This document shows, piece by piece, positions 6,696-12,980 of a stretch of 12,980 nucleotides of DNA. The notes under the pieces were generated by a model. The model was not told the DNA's origin, made no database searches, and worked only from the letters and a program-made list of their open reading frames with translations. Source of the DNA: Acidobacteriota bacterium (lineage in GTDB: Bacteria; Acidobacteriota; Vicinamibacteria; Vicinamibacterales; Fen-181); assembly GCA_021779795.1 (NCBI GenBank), contig JAJXZZ010000033.1, positions 1 to 12,980 of the forward strand, given 5' to 3'. Every line of letters begins with the position of its first letter. Position 1 is the first letter of the stretch. Both the position numbers and the translations under genes were made by a program.

Positions 6696-7635
6696 GCTCG
6701 TCCTCCGTCCCCGCTCCGCCGACAGCGAGCCTTCGCGCTTGTTCCAGTCGTTCGCTCACCATGGGCAGGCCTGGCGCCCTTGCGGCTGCGCGGCGGAAGG
6801 CCGCCGCCGCTTCGTCGAACTTCCCGCCTGCCATGTAGAGGATTCCCAGGTTGAAATCGGCCGACGGAGCATCGCCGGCGGCGGCGAACTCCTCCGCGGC
6901 GTGCTTCGAGTCTCCGAGGACTCCGTACGCGAGGGCCAGATTGTTGCGGGCTGGGGCCATCGTCGGCGCGAACGCGAGGGCGCGCCGGCACCACGCGAGG
7001 GCCACGTCGCCGCGCCCTGCGGACAACCATGAGTAGCACAGGTTGTTGGCCGCGTAGGCGGCCGTCGGATCTAGCTGCAGCGCTCGTTCGAATTCGGCCC
7101 GGGCCAGGTCTCCACGGTCCAGGGCCTGCAGGATGGAACCCAGCGTATTGTGCGCAGGTGCGGACGTCGGTGCAAAGTACACGGCGCGCACCGCGTCACC
7201 GAGGGCCACCCGGGGCAGGTTCCAGTCACGCCAGATCCTGGCCATGCCGTCCCAGGCGGCGGCGCTCGACGGATCCAGTTCCGACGCCCTCAGGTAACGG
7301 TCGTACGCCTGGTCTCGGATGCCGAGGGCGAGATAGGCGTCGCCGGCAGCCGACAGGTTGCCGGCGGTCGGCACGGCCGAGGCACGGTCGAGCGCCCGCT
7401 TCAGGTCGGGGTAGCGATGCTCGACCGAGTCGGCTCCCTCGAGCGGCGGCCGGGCGGCCGCCGACAGTGCCCGGGTCTTCTGGATGTGGGAGGACAGGTC
7501 ACCCTTGGGCGGCACCGCAGCCGGCGGCTTCCCGTCGGGCGAACGGACTGAGGCCAGGGCGCCGCCTTGCGGCGGCGCACTGGCGCAGCCCGCCAGCAGG
7601 AGTGCCGAGGCGAATGCAACCGCGAGTAGCCTCAT
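6682..7635 (-). CDS. tadD: TadD-type TPR lipoprotein
   Basis: A 317-residue protein with a lipoprotein signal peptide (MRLLAVAFASALLLAGC; lipobox LAGC, lipidated Cys17), an Ala/Pro-rich tether (about 18-65), then a run of tetratricopeptide repeats from about residue 90 to 305. Repeat cores such as YDRYLRASELDPSSAAAW, ARAEFERALQLDPTAAYA and AAAAFRRAAARAPGLPM show the A-x-x-x-[FY]-x-x-A-L-x-x-x-P spacing. TadD proteins of Tad systems are TPR lipoproteins thought to act with the secretin in outer-membrane assembly, as pilotins do. ATG 7635 gives an intact signal peptide. The Shine-Dalgarno is poor (AGG three bases away) and sits next to a palindrome at 7639-7651. The gene lies 26 bases after the small membrane ORF and overlaps the AAA+ gene by 14 bases. 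TPR plus lipobox alone is not unique, so the TadD label depends on context. Confidence 0.82.
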   Translation of the reverse strand: MRLLAVAFASALLLAGCASAPPQGGALASVRSPDGKPPAAVPPKGDLSSHIQKTRALSAAARPPLEGADSVEHRYPDLKRALDRASAVPTAGNLSAAGDAYLALGIRDQAYDRYLRASELDPSSAAAWDGMARIWRDWNLPRVALGDAVRAVYFAPTSAPAHNTLGSILQALDRGDLARAEFERALQLDPTAAYAANNLCYSWLSAGRGDVALAWCRRALAFAPTMAPARNNLALAYGVLGDSKHAAEEFAAAGDAPSADFNLGILYMAGGKFDEAAAAFRRAAARAPGLPMVSERLEQARRLAVGGAGTEDEHGRR

Positions 7636-7638
7636 GAC

Positions 7639-7651
7639 CTGTCCGGGACAG
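7639..7651. repeat. Short palindrome covering the tadD translation start region
   Basis: CTGTCC (7639-7644) and GGACAG (7646-7651) are perfect complementary arms around one base. In RNA this allows a 5-bp stem with a 3-base loop whose 3' arm reaches to within four bases of the tadD ATG, covering the only weak ribosome-binding sequence. It may tune tadD translation or be coincidental. Confidence 0.35.
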
Positions 7652-7661
7652 TGCGTAACGC

Positions 7662-7763
7662 CTAGCGGTCCGAGTTCTCCCGGCGGAGCCGCGAGCGCCG
7701 GCGGCCTACGTACAGCGCGAGCAGAACCACCGCTACCGCGAGCAGAATCACGTTCATCAACAT
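7662..7763 (-). CDS. 33-residue single-span membrane protein between tadC and tadD
   Basis: A small ORF reading MLMNVILLAVAVVLLALYVG followed by a strongly basic tail (RRRSRLRRENSDR) and TAG. It has one hydrophobic helix (about residues 4-20) and seven Arg just after it, so the positive-inside rule predicts a periplasmic N-terminus and cytosolic tail. The start is supported by GAGGAGG four bases upstream, the strongest ribosome-binding site in this part of the operon. A second in-frame ATG two codons later (7757) would change little. It sits 47 bases after tadC and 26 bases before tadD in the same orientation, as if a regular operon member. No family is recognised. It might stabilise the TadB/TadC platform or another membrane component; this is inference from location only. 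Confidence 0.7.
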   Translation of the reverse strand: MLMNVILLAVAVVLLALYVGRRRSRLRRENSDR

Positions 7764-7767
7764 CAGT

Positions 7768-7774
7768 CCTCCTC
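7768..7774 (-). promoter_or_regulatory. Strong Shine-Dalgarno of the small membrane ORF
   Basis: The minus strand reads GAGGAGG with a 4-base spacer to ATG 7763 (10 bases to the second ATG, 7757). The close match to the anti-Shine-Dalgarno consensus is the main support that this very short ORF is translated. Confidence 0.6.
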
Positions 7775-7810
7775 AGGAATCAGTGGAGCGCCGAGATTGG
7801 CCTCCAACTG

Positions 7811-8746
7811 CTAACGGCCGACTCCGCCAAGAGCCTTCATGATCGACAAGAACGCCGGGCCGAGAATCACGATGAAAAAGGCCGGAAACAGGCACAGGAC
7901 CAATGGGAATACGAGCTTGACGCCCACCTTGTTGGCGGCTTCTTCCGCAGCCTGCCGACGCTTGGCGCGCATGCCATCCGCCAGCGTTCGGAGTGCCTGG
8001 CTGACACTGGTGCCGAAACGGTCGGTCTGCACGAGCATGGCCACCAGCGATCTGACGTCGTCCACCTTGGTTCTCTGTGCCAGGTTACGAAAGGCCTCGA
8101 GCCTGGGTTTGCCGGCGCGAGTTTCCGTGGTCAGTGTCCGCAGTTCTTCGGCGAGCGCCGGATACGCCAAGGCAAGCTCGTCGCTCGCCTTGACGACCGC
8201 CTGGTCCAGGCTGTTGCCAGCCTCCAGGCAGACGATGAGAAGATCCAGCACGTCCGGTAGGCCATTTCTGATCTGGAGTCGGCGTTTCGCAATGAGGCGA
8301 TCGATGACCAGGCCTGGCGCCAGGTACCCGACAATCGCAAGAAAGCCGCCTGCGATCCACGCGTTCCGGCCTGCGCCGCCGAATGCGGCGAATCCCAGCA
8401 GGCCAAGGAGGACGGGCAGCGCGTACTGCGCGACGATGAATGACCTTGCCGTGGCAGGGGAGTGATACCCCGCCGTCGCGAGGCGCCGCTCGGTCTGCGA
8501 CATGTCGCGGACCGATTTCGGCAGCCAGCCACCCTGCGCCACCCTCCGTCGCGTCCGTCCCTTCGCGGCAGGGCGTCCCGTATCATCGTCCTGCGCGACC
8601 GGCGCTGGCCGGGACAGTTCCTTGAGCCTGCGCCGCTCGGGAGCCTGCGACGACAAGAGGCGTGACACGGCCAACCCCGCGACCAGGGCCGCGGAGAGAA
8701 AGGCCGCCACGACGGCCACAAGCTGTGCGAGCGGGACCTGCTGCAT
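7811..8746 (-). CDS. tadC: TadC, type II secretion F-domain platform protein
   Basis: A 311-residue integral membrane protein with predicted spans at about residues 9-31, 103-123, 129-147 and 277-303. Between the third and fourth spans is a T2SSF domain (about 160-290) with LPDVLDLLIVCLEAGNSLDQ, a typical TadC start. It continues through LRTLTTETRAGKPRLEAFRN and VAMLVQTDRFGTSVSQALR, the GxS-containing turn typical of TadC. TadB and TadC form the inner-membrane platform contacted by the CpaF/TadA ATPase and guide pilin subunits into the growing pilus. ATG 8746 is chosen, five bases after the tadB stop. A TTG at 8755 overlapping tadB is an alternative, and neither has a good Shine-Dalgarno, so reinitiation after tadB is likely. 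Residues 35-75 form a charged cytosolic linker rich in Arg, Asp and Pro. Confidence 0.92.
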   Translation of the reverse strand: MQQVPLAQLVAVVAAFLSAALVAGLAVSRLLSSQAPERRRLKELSRPAPVAQDDDTGRPAAKGRTRRRVAQGGWLPKSVRDMSQTERRLATAGYHSPATARSFIVAQYALPVLLGLLGFAAFGGAGRNAWIAGGFLAIVGYLAPGLVIDRLIAKRRLQIRNGLPDVLDLLIVCLEAGNSLDQAVVKASDELALAYPALAEELRTLTTETRAGKPRLEAFRNLAQRTKVDDVRSLVAMLVQTDRFGTSVSQALRTLADGMRAKRRQAAEEAANKVGVKLVFPLVLCLFPAFFIVILGPAFLSIMKALGGVGR

Positions 8747-8751
8747 CGGTG

Positions 8752-9717
8752 TCAAAAGTCGATTCGCACGATTCGCCTGATGATGACCGTTCCCAGAATC
8801 TGCAGGCCGATGCCCGTGATCACCATCCGAACACCCGCGGGCTCTTCCACCAGCGGTCGCAGGTATTCAGGACTGATCATCAGCAGGATGAGCGCCAAGG
8901 CCGGCGGCATCGCTACAAGGACCCAGCCGGTCATCCGACCGTGAGCGCTCTTGGTGCGTACCTCCCGGCGTACCTTGAATCGGTCACGGATGACGGAGGC
9001 CAGATTGTCGAGGATCTCGGAGAGGTTCCCTCCTGATTCCCGCTGTGTCAGCACGGCGATGACGAAGAACCGCGCATCGAGGAGGGGGACACGTTCCGCG
9101 AACTCGCGCATCGCCTCGGGCAGCGGCAGGCCAAAGTTCTGACGGTCGTACAGCAGCCGAAACTCGCCCGCAATCGGCTGGGGCATCTCCTCGGCCACCA
9201 TACCGAGAGCCGTCGTGAACGCATGACCCGCCCGAAGGGCCCGGCTCAGCAGGTCGATGGCTTCGGGAAACAGCTCCTCGAACTTGAGCGTTCGACGTTG
9301 CCGCTTGAAGGACAGGAAACTCACCGGAATGGCTGCGAGCGGAGCGCCGAGCAGCAGCCCCACGAACACGTAGCCCGTCGCCCAGTCTCCGACCACGAAC
9401 CCCGTCAAGAACAGCAGGCAGGTCGAGAGGACGATGACGCCGACCGTCGTCTTCACATCGGCCTGCTGGATCAGCCGCTGAAGCGGCGCCGCAATCGCGC
9501 CGCGGCGCGCGAGCAGCGAGTTCAGCGCTGGCACGTTGCTCAGCCGTTCGTAGTCCTTGACCAGCGCCACGGGGGCCAGGCGTGTAACCGCCTTCGGCCG
9601 CGCGAGGCGGCGCCTGACGGTTGCCTCTCTTGTCTGCTCCGGGCGTCGAACGAACGCCCAGTAGGAGCCCAGCACGAGCAGCAGGACGATGCAGAACACG
9701 AGGGCCGGCAGCAGCAC
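8752..9717 (-). CDS. tadB: TadB, type II secretion F-domain platform protein
   Basis: A 321-residue inner-membrane protein with predicted spans at about residues 4-22, 91-109, 114-134, 264-280 and 297-315. The T2SSF domain (about 145-260) holds FPEAIDLLSRALRAGHAFTT, a short gap, then LPLPEAMREFAERVPLLDAR and LTQRESGGNLSEILDNLA. The ESGGNLSEIL segment is a reliable TadB mark. It pairs with TadC as the assembly platform. GTG 9717 is the start because AGGAGA lies 7 bases upstream and the first span begins immediately after. It follows tadA after 19 bases and precedes tadC by five. It is distinguished from TadC by gene order (directly after the ATPase) and by the GGNLSEIL motif. Confidence 0.93.
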   Translation of the reverse strand: MLLPALVFCIVLLLVLGSYWAFVRRPEQTREATVRRRLARPKAVTRLAPVALVKDYERLSNVPALNSLLARRGAIAAPLQRLIQQADVKTTVGVIVLSTCLLFLTGFVVGDWATGYVFVGLLLGAPLAAIPVSFLSFKRQRRTLKFEELFPEAIDLLSRALRAGHAFTTALGMVAEEMPQPIAGEFRLLYDRQNFGLPLPEAMREFAERVPLLDARFFVIAVLTQRESGGNLSEILDNLASVIRDRFKVRREVRTKSAHGRMTGWVLVAMPPALALILLMISPEYLRPLVEEPAGVRMVITGIGLQILGTVIIRRIVRIDF

Positions 9718-9724
9718 CGCGATC

Positions 9725-9730
9725 TCTCCT
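9725..9730 (-). promoter_or_regulatory. Shine-Dalgarno supporting the GTG start of tadB
   Basis: The minus strand reads AGGAGA (within GGAAGGAGA), 7 bases before GTG 9717. No in-frame ATG lies nearby, so the non-ATG start rests on this site. Confidence 0.6.
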
Positions 9731-9736
9731 TCCGGT

Positions 9737-11059
9737 CTATCCGATCACCTTCACGTGCTCGAACATCTCGGCGGGCAGCTTGAATCCGGCCGTACTCAGC
9801 CGTTCGCTGCACCGCGGGCGGATGCCGCTGGCCCTGAACCGGCCGCACACGCGCCCCTGCTCGTTGATGCCGGTGCGGTCGAAGGCGAAGATGTCCTGCA
9901 TCGAAATGATCTCGCCCTCCATCCCGGTGATCTCGCTGATGGCGGTCACCTTTCTCGTGCCGTCGGCCATCCGGCTCATGTGCACGACGAGCTGGATCGC
10001 CGAGGCCACCTGCTGGCGCACCGCGCGCTCGGGGATGTTCAGGTTGGCCATGGCCACCATCGTGTCGAGGCGGTGCAGCGCGTCGCGGGCGTTGTTGGAG
10101 TGAACGGTCGTCAGGCTGCCGTCGTGGCCGGTGTTCATCGCCTGCAGCATGTCGAGCGCCTCGTCGCCGCGCACCTCACCGACAATGATCCGATCGGGCC
10201 GCATGCGAAGGGCGTTGATGACGAGTTGACGCTGGCGCACCGCCCCCTTGCCCTCGATGTTCGGCGGCCGCGTCTCGAGCCGCACGACGTGCCGCTGGCG
10301 CAGCGTCAGCTCCGCGGCATCCTCGATCGTGACGATCCGCTCCTTGTCCGAGATGAAGCTCGAGAGCAGGTTGAGCAGCGTGGTCTTGCCGGCGCCGGTG
10401 CCGCCCGAAACCACGATGTTCAGCCGCGCGCCGACGGCCGCCTGGACGAACTCGAGCATCGGCTGCGTGAGCGACTCGCGATCGACAAAATCCTGCGGCC
10501 CCAGCTTGTCGGTCCTGAACCGGCGGATCGAGAGGCACGGTCCGTCGAGCGCCAGCGGAGGGATGATCGCATTGACGCGCGACCCGTCGGCCAGGCGGGC
10601 GTCCACCATCGGGCTCGACTCGTCCACGCGCCGGCCCACCGAGCTGACGATACGCTCGATGATGCGCATCAGGTGGGCGTCGTCCTTGAACACGACGTTT
10701 ACGGTTTCGAGCTTGCCTTCGCGCTCGACGTACACCTGGTCGTAACGGTTGACGAGGATGTCGGAAATCGTCGGGTCGGCCAGCAGTTCCTCGAGTGGGC
10801 CGAGGCCAAACAGTTCGTTGAGGATGTCGGTGACCAGGGCCTGGCGCTCGAACAGGCTGAGCGGCGTGCGGGCGCTCTCGGTGTCGAGCATGTCGGCCAC
10901 GAGGCCCCGGATTTCGGGCTCGGCTTCTTCACGCCGCGTGCGCGACAGGCGCTCGAGGTTCAGCCGGTTGAGCAGCGCCTGGTGGACGCGGCTCTTGATC
11001 TCCTGGTACTGCGGGTGCCGGGAATCGACCGCCGGTGACGTCGGGTTCAGCATGACCAT
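9737..11059 (-). CDS. tadA: CpaF/TadA pilus-assembly ATPase
   Basis: A 440-residue secretion NTPase of the GspE/PilB/VirB11 superfamily, Tad (CpaF) branch. The N-terminal domain includes LFGLGPLEELLADPTISDIL, followed by VNRYDQVYVEREGKL, conserved in CpaF. The ATPase domain has Walker A SGGTGAGKTTLLN (K225), an Asp-box IEDAAEL (E246, D247), a Walker B region RIIVGEVRG (E295) and a His-box TGHDGSLTTVHSN (H312, H320). It forms a cytosolic hexamer that powers Flp pilus extension through TadB/TadC; some CpaF proteins also drive retraction. ATG 11059 gives a two-residue longer form than ATG 11053; neither has a clear Shine-Dalgarno, the nearest purine run being GACGGG. It begins 12 bases after cpaE. 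All catalytic residues visible to me are intact. Confidence 0.96.
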   Translation of the reverse strand: MVMLNPTSPAVDSRHPQYQEIKSRVHQALLNRLNLERLSRTRREEAEPEIRGLVADMLDTESARTPLSLFERQALVTDILNELFGLGPLEELLADPTISDILVNRYDQVYVEREGKLETVNVVFKDDAHLMRIIERIVSSVGRRVDESSPMVDARLADGSRVNAIIPPLALDGPCLSIRRFRTDKLGPQDFVDRESLTQPMLEFVQAAVGARLNIVVSGGTGAGKTTLLNLLSSFISDKERIVTIEDAAELTLRQRHVVRLETRPPNIEGKGAVRQRQLVINALRMRPDRIIVGEVRGDEALDMLQAMNTGHDGSLTTVHSNNARDALHRLDTMVAMANLNIPERAVRQQVASAIQLVVHMSRMADGTRKVTAISEITGMEGEIISMQDIFAFDRTGINEQGRVCGRFRASGIRPRCSERLSTAGFKLPAEMFEHVKVIG

Positions 11060-11071
11060 GGAAGGAGCCCG

Positions 11072-12199
11072 TCAGTTGCGTCGGCCGCCCAGGAAACCGA
11101 ACAGCCTTCCGGTCCCTTTGTCCGGGCTGTCGGACGAGCGCACGCCAGCCAGGTCGCGCGCGATCGACCGGAACGCTCCGGCCAGGCTGTTGTGGTTGTC
11201 GAGGCTCAGCGGCTTGCCGTCGTTGAGCGCTTCCACGGCGCGGCGGTAGTCGGACGGCACAAGGTGACGTACCCGGCTGCCCACCGTCTTCTCGATGTCG
11301 TCCTGGCCGATCTCGGCCTTCGGATCGTAACGGGTGATGACCAGGCTGACCCGTTCCTTGCCGTAGCGCTGGCGCAGGCGGGCGGCCATGCGGCCGGCGC
11401 TGCGCACGGTAGGCACCTCCTGGTTCGCCACGATCACGACACGGCTCACCGCGTCGAGCGCTTCCAGCGCCGCCGACTCCGACCGAGGCACGTCGAGCAC
11501 CGTGTACCGGTAATGGCTGGCGGCGAACTCCAGCAGCGTGCGGATCCTGGCGGAATCTGCCGGCGGGGCCACCGCCGCATCCGGGGAGGCGAGCAGGTCG
11601 AGCCGCCCCTTGCTCCGAACGACCAGGCTGCCGAAGAACGCCTGGTCGAGGCGCGCGGCGTTGTCGAGGGCATCGACCACCGAGAACCTCGGGTCCTCCC
11701 CGAGAAAGAGGCCCGCGTCGCCGTTCGAGAGGTGAAGGTCGATGAGCAGCGTCTGCTTCGGGGCAACCTGGCTCAGTTCCAGCGCCACGTTGACGGCGGT
11801 CGTGGTCGTGCCGACGCCTCCCTTGGCGCCGACAAACGCGAACACCGCCCCATCGATGCGATGCTTGACCGTGACCCGGGCAATCGCCGCCTCGAGTTCC
11901 TGCGCGTCGAGCGGTTCCGCCACGCACTCGCGCACGCCGACGCGCATCGCCTCGAGCATCAGGCCCGGATCGAGCTTGGAGCAGAGCAGGACAAAACCAA
12001 CCTCGGTGGCGCTGCTCGTCAGCGGCGCGACAAACGAGGGCAGGTGTTCGCGCCCGCGCACGTCGATGACGACGACGTCGCCCGGGGCAGGCTTGCGCGT
12101 TGCGGCTTGCGCTTCGCCGAGCCACACCACCGTCCGCCCGGGCTGCTTGAGCAGTCCCTCGATTTGCGCGTCCGCGTTTCCGACCACTACCACCTGCAC
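11072..12199 (-). CDS. cpaE: CpaE/TadZ MinD-like pilus localisation ATPase
   Basis: A 375-residue cytosolic protein. Residues 1-112 form a receiver-like alpha/beta domain (MQVVVVG, DVVVIDVRG, VGFVLLCSK) without an obvious complete phosphorelay Asp set, as is usual in CpaE. Residues 117-360 are a ParA/MinD-type domain with VGAKGGVGTTTTAVNVA. The signature Lys (K126) is present, but the P-loop Lys normally before the T-T pair is replaced by Thr (T131), as in many CpaE/TadZ proteins. The Walker A' Asp (LLIDLHL, D144) and a Walker B-like Asp (VLDVPRS, D226) are present. CpaE/TadZ marks the cell pole or assembly site and recruits the other Tad proteins. GTG 12199 is supported by GGAGG six bases upstream. 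The C-terminus ends in a Gly/Phe/Arg tail (RLFGFLGGRRN). It sits 37 bases after the secretin gene and 12 before tadA. Confidence 0.93.
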   Translation of the reverse strand: MQVVVVGNADAQIEGLLKQPGRTVVWLGEAQAATRKPAPGDVVVIDVRGREHLPSFVAPLTSSATEVGFVLLCSKLDPGLMLEAMRVGVRECVAEPLDAQELEAAIARVTVKHRIDGAVFAFVGAKGGVGTTTTAVNVALELSQVAPKQTLLIDLHLSNGDAGLFLGEDPRFSVVDALDNAARLDQAFFGSLVVRSKGRLDLLASPDAAVAPPADSARIRTLLEFAASHYRYTVLDVPRSESAALEALDAVSRVVIVANQEVPTVRSAGRMAARLRQRYGKERVSLVITRYDPKAEIGQDDIEKTVGSRVRHLVPSDYRRAVEALNDGKPLSLDNHNSLAGAFRSIARDLAGVRSSDSPDKGTGRLFGFLGGRRN

Positions 12200-12203
12200 G
12201 AGA

Positions 12204-12210
12204 TTCCTCC
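12204..12210 (-). promoter_or_regulatory. Shine-Dalgarno supporting the GTG start of cpaE
   Basis: The minus strand reads GGAGGAA, with GGAGG six bases before GTG 12199. It lies in the 37-base gap after the secretin gene and makes the GTG the clear choice. Confidence 0.65.
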
Positions 12211-12236
12211 GGGCCAGGCAACCAAGAAGGGTTGCC

Positions 12237-12980
12237 CTACTTCTTTACGTCTGGAGCCGGTTTCGCCTTCTCGTCCTTCTTCACCGGCGGAGCGTCCACT
12301 AGGCCGCCGCCCCCCTGCAGGTCCGACCCGATCCCCTGGCCGGGCAGGAACCGCTTCGGATCGACCGGCAGCTTGGGAACCTCGTCGGGCTCGAGCGGGC
12401 GCACGAGCTGCGGCGTGATGAGCACCATCAGCTCGGTCTGCTGCTTCTGGTCGGCCCGGCCCTTGAACAGGTTGCCGACGATCGGGACGGCCGAGAGCCA
12501 CGGAATGGCCGAGGTGTTCTCCTGCGTGACGTTCTGCATCAGCCCCGCGATGGCGAACGACTGGCCGTCGCGCAATTCGACGTCGGTGGACGCCTTGCGC
12601 GTGATGAGCGCCGGAATCCGGAACCCCTGCAGCGTGATGCCGTTGTTGAAGTCGAGGCTGCTGACTTCGGGCTCGACCTTCAGGCGGATCGTGTCGCCGG
12701 CGATCGTCGGCGTGAACGTCAGCCGGACGCCGAACTCCTTCCACATGATCGTGATGGCGTTGCTGTTCGTGCCGCCCTGGGCGACCGGCACCGGGAACTC
12801 GCCGCCGGCGAGGAAGCTGGCCGTCTGGCCATTGTAGGCGATCAGGTTCGGCTCGGCGAGGCTCTGGAAGTCGCCCCGGCTCTGCAGGGCGCGGATGAGC
12901 GCGCCCACGTTGTACTTCGTGTTGAACACGAACAGGTTCAGGAAGTCGCTGAACGTGAGGCCCCCCGGTGAACCCTGGGT
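12237..12980 (-). CDS. cpaC: Outer-membrane secretin CpaC/RcpA, C-terminal part (cut by window edge)
   Basis: The last 247 residues of a type II/III-like secretin; the start lies beyond base 12980, and the frame is open to the edge (GGLTFSDFLNLFVFNTKYN). Visible secretin-core motifs include VGALIRALQSRGDFQSLAEP, NGQTASFLAGGEFPVPV, TFTPTIAGDTIRLKVEPEVS, TDVELRDGQSFAIAGL and IPWLSAVPIVGNLFK. These end in ELMVLITPQLVRPL, the C-terminal strand pattern of the secretin barrel. A Pro/Lys-rich tail (about 50 residues) follows and could contact a pilotin such as TadD. In Tad systems this protein forms the outer-membrane channel for the pilus. The missing N-terminal part should hold the BON-like and N-domains. 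It is the most upstream operon gene seen here, and CpaB/RcpC, TadV and the Flp pilin are expected further right. Confidence 0.94.
   Translation of the reverse strand, partial: TQGSPGGLTFSDFLNLFVFNTKYNVGALIRALQSRGDFQSLAEPNLIAYNGQTASFLAGGEFPVPVAQGGTNSNAITIMWKEFGVRLTFTPTIAGDTIRLKVEPEVSSLDFNNGITLQGFRIPALITRKASTDVELRDGQSFAIAGLMQNVTQENTSAIPWLSAVPIVGNLFKGRADQKQQTELMVLITPQLVRPLEPDEVPKLPVDPKRFLPGQGIGSDLQGGGGLVDAPPVKKDEKAKPAPDVKK

Noticed and set aside
7797..7807. TTGG/CCAA inverted repeat just after tadC as an internal terminator or operator.
   Set aside because: The arms are only four bases and there is no T-tract; too short to support a call.
9689..11038. Long plus-strand open frame antisense to tadA.
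   Set aside because: The composition is that of a GC-driven shadow, and the minus strand has every CpaF/TadA motif.
11192..12418. Plus-strand 408-codon open frame antisense to cpaE and the secretin end.
   Set aside because: No recognisable motif, it spans two convincing minus-strand genes, and it is rich in Arg and His as expected of a shadow.
1..12980. tRNA, rRNA, CRISPR arrays, insertion sequences, attachment sites or replication origin.
   Set aside because: I saw no cloverleaf-like gene, spaced direct repeats, transposase motif or terminal inverted repeats. Nearly all sequence is accounted for by tightly packed genes.

Overview
The window is a high-GC bacterial chromosome segment dominated by one long leftward (minus-strand) gene cluster for a Tad (tight adherence / Flp-type) pilus and secretion machine. 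The organism is most likely an acidobacterium, perhaps Vicinamibacteria-like. This is inferred from the strong GC bias and from a secreted protein with two VWA domains of the kind abundant in Acidobacteriota. No rRNA or other phylogenetic marker is present, so this remains an inference.

Right to left, in the order of transcription, the cluster runs: the 3' part of the outer-membrane secretin (CpaC/RcpA, cut by the window edge); the CpaE/TadZ MinD-like localisation ATPase; the CpaF/TadA secretion ATPase; the inner-membrane platform proteins TadB and TadC; a 33-residue single-span membrane protein; a TadD-type TPR lipoprotein; an AAA+ ATPase with a winged-helix-like N-terminus; the pseudopilins TadE and TadG; a secreted tandem-VWA protein; and a three-span membrane protein with a periplasmic Ig-like domain. 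Gaps between genes are 4 to 47 bases, with one 14-base overlap and several Shine-Dalgarno sites inside the upstream gene. This looks like a single translationally coupled operon whose promoter lies beyond the right edge. The Flp major pilin, the TadV/CpaA prepilin peptidase and CpaB/RcpC are not in the window.

The left end holds a divergent pair of housekeeping genes: the start of a glutamine-dependent NAD+ synthetase (leftward, cut by the edge) and a YbaK-type Cys-tRNA(Pro) deacylase (rightward). Their 65-base intergenic region contains a perfect 8-bp inverted repeat and overlapping -10-like elements. The deacylase gene converges on the Tad operon, and the two final stop codons physically overlap.

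The core proteins fit known Tad functions: CpaF powers assembly, TadB/TadC anchor it, CpaE places it, TadD supports the secretin, the secretin forms the outer-membrane exit, and TadE/TadG are minor pilins. The less ordinary parts are the small membrane protein, the AAA+ ATPase, and the secreted VWA and Ig-like pair that seems to replace the VWA region often fused to TadG. The tadE-tadG stretch is clearly lower in GC than its flanks. There are no RNA genes, CRISPR arrays, insertion sequences or convincing intrinsic terminators, and no gene-free stretch longer than 300 bases.
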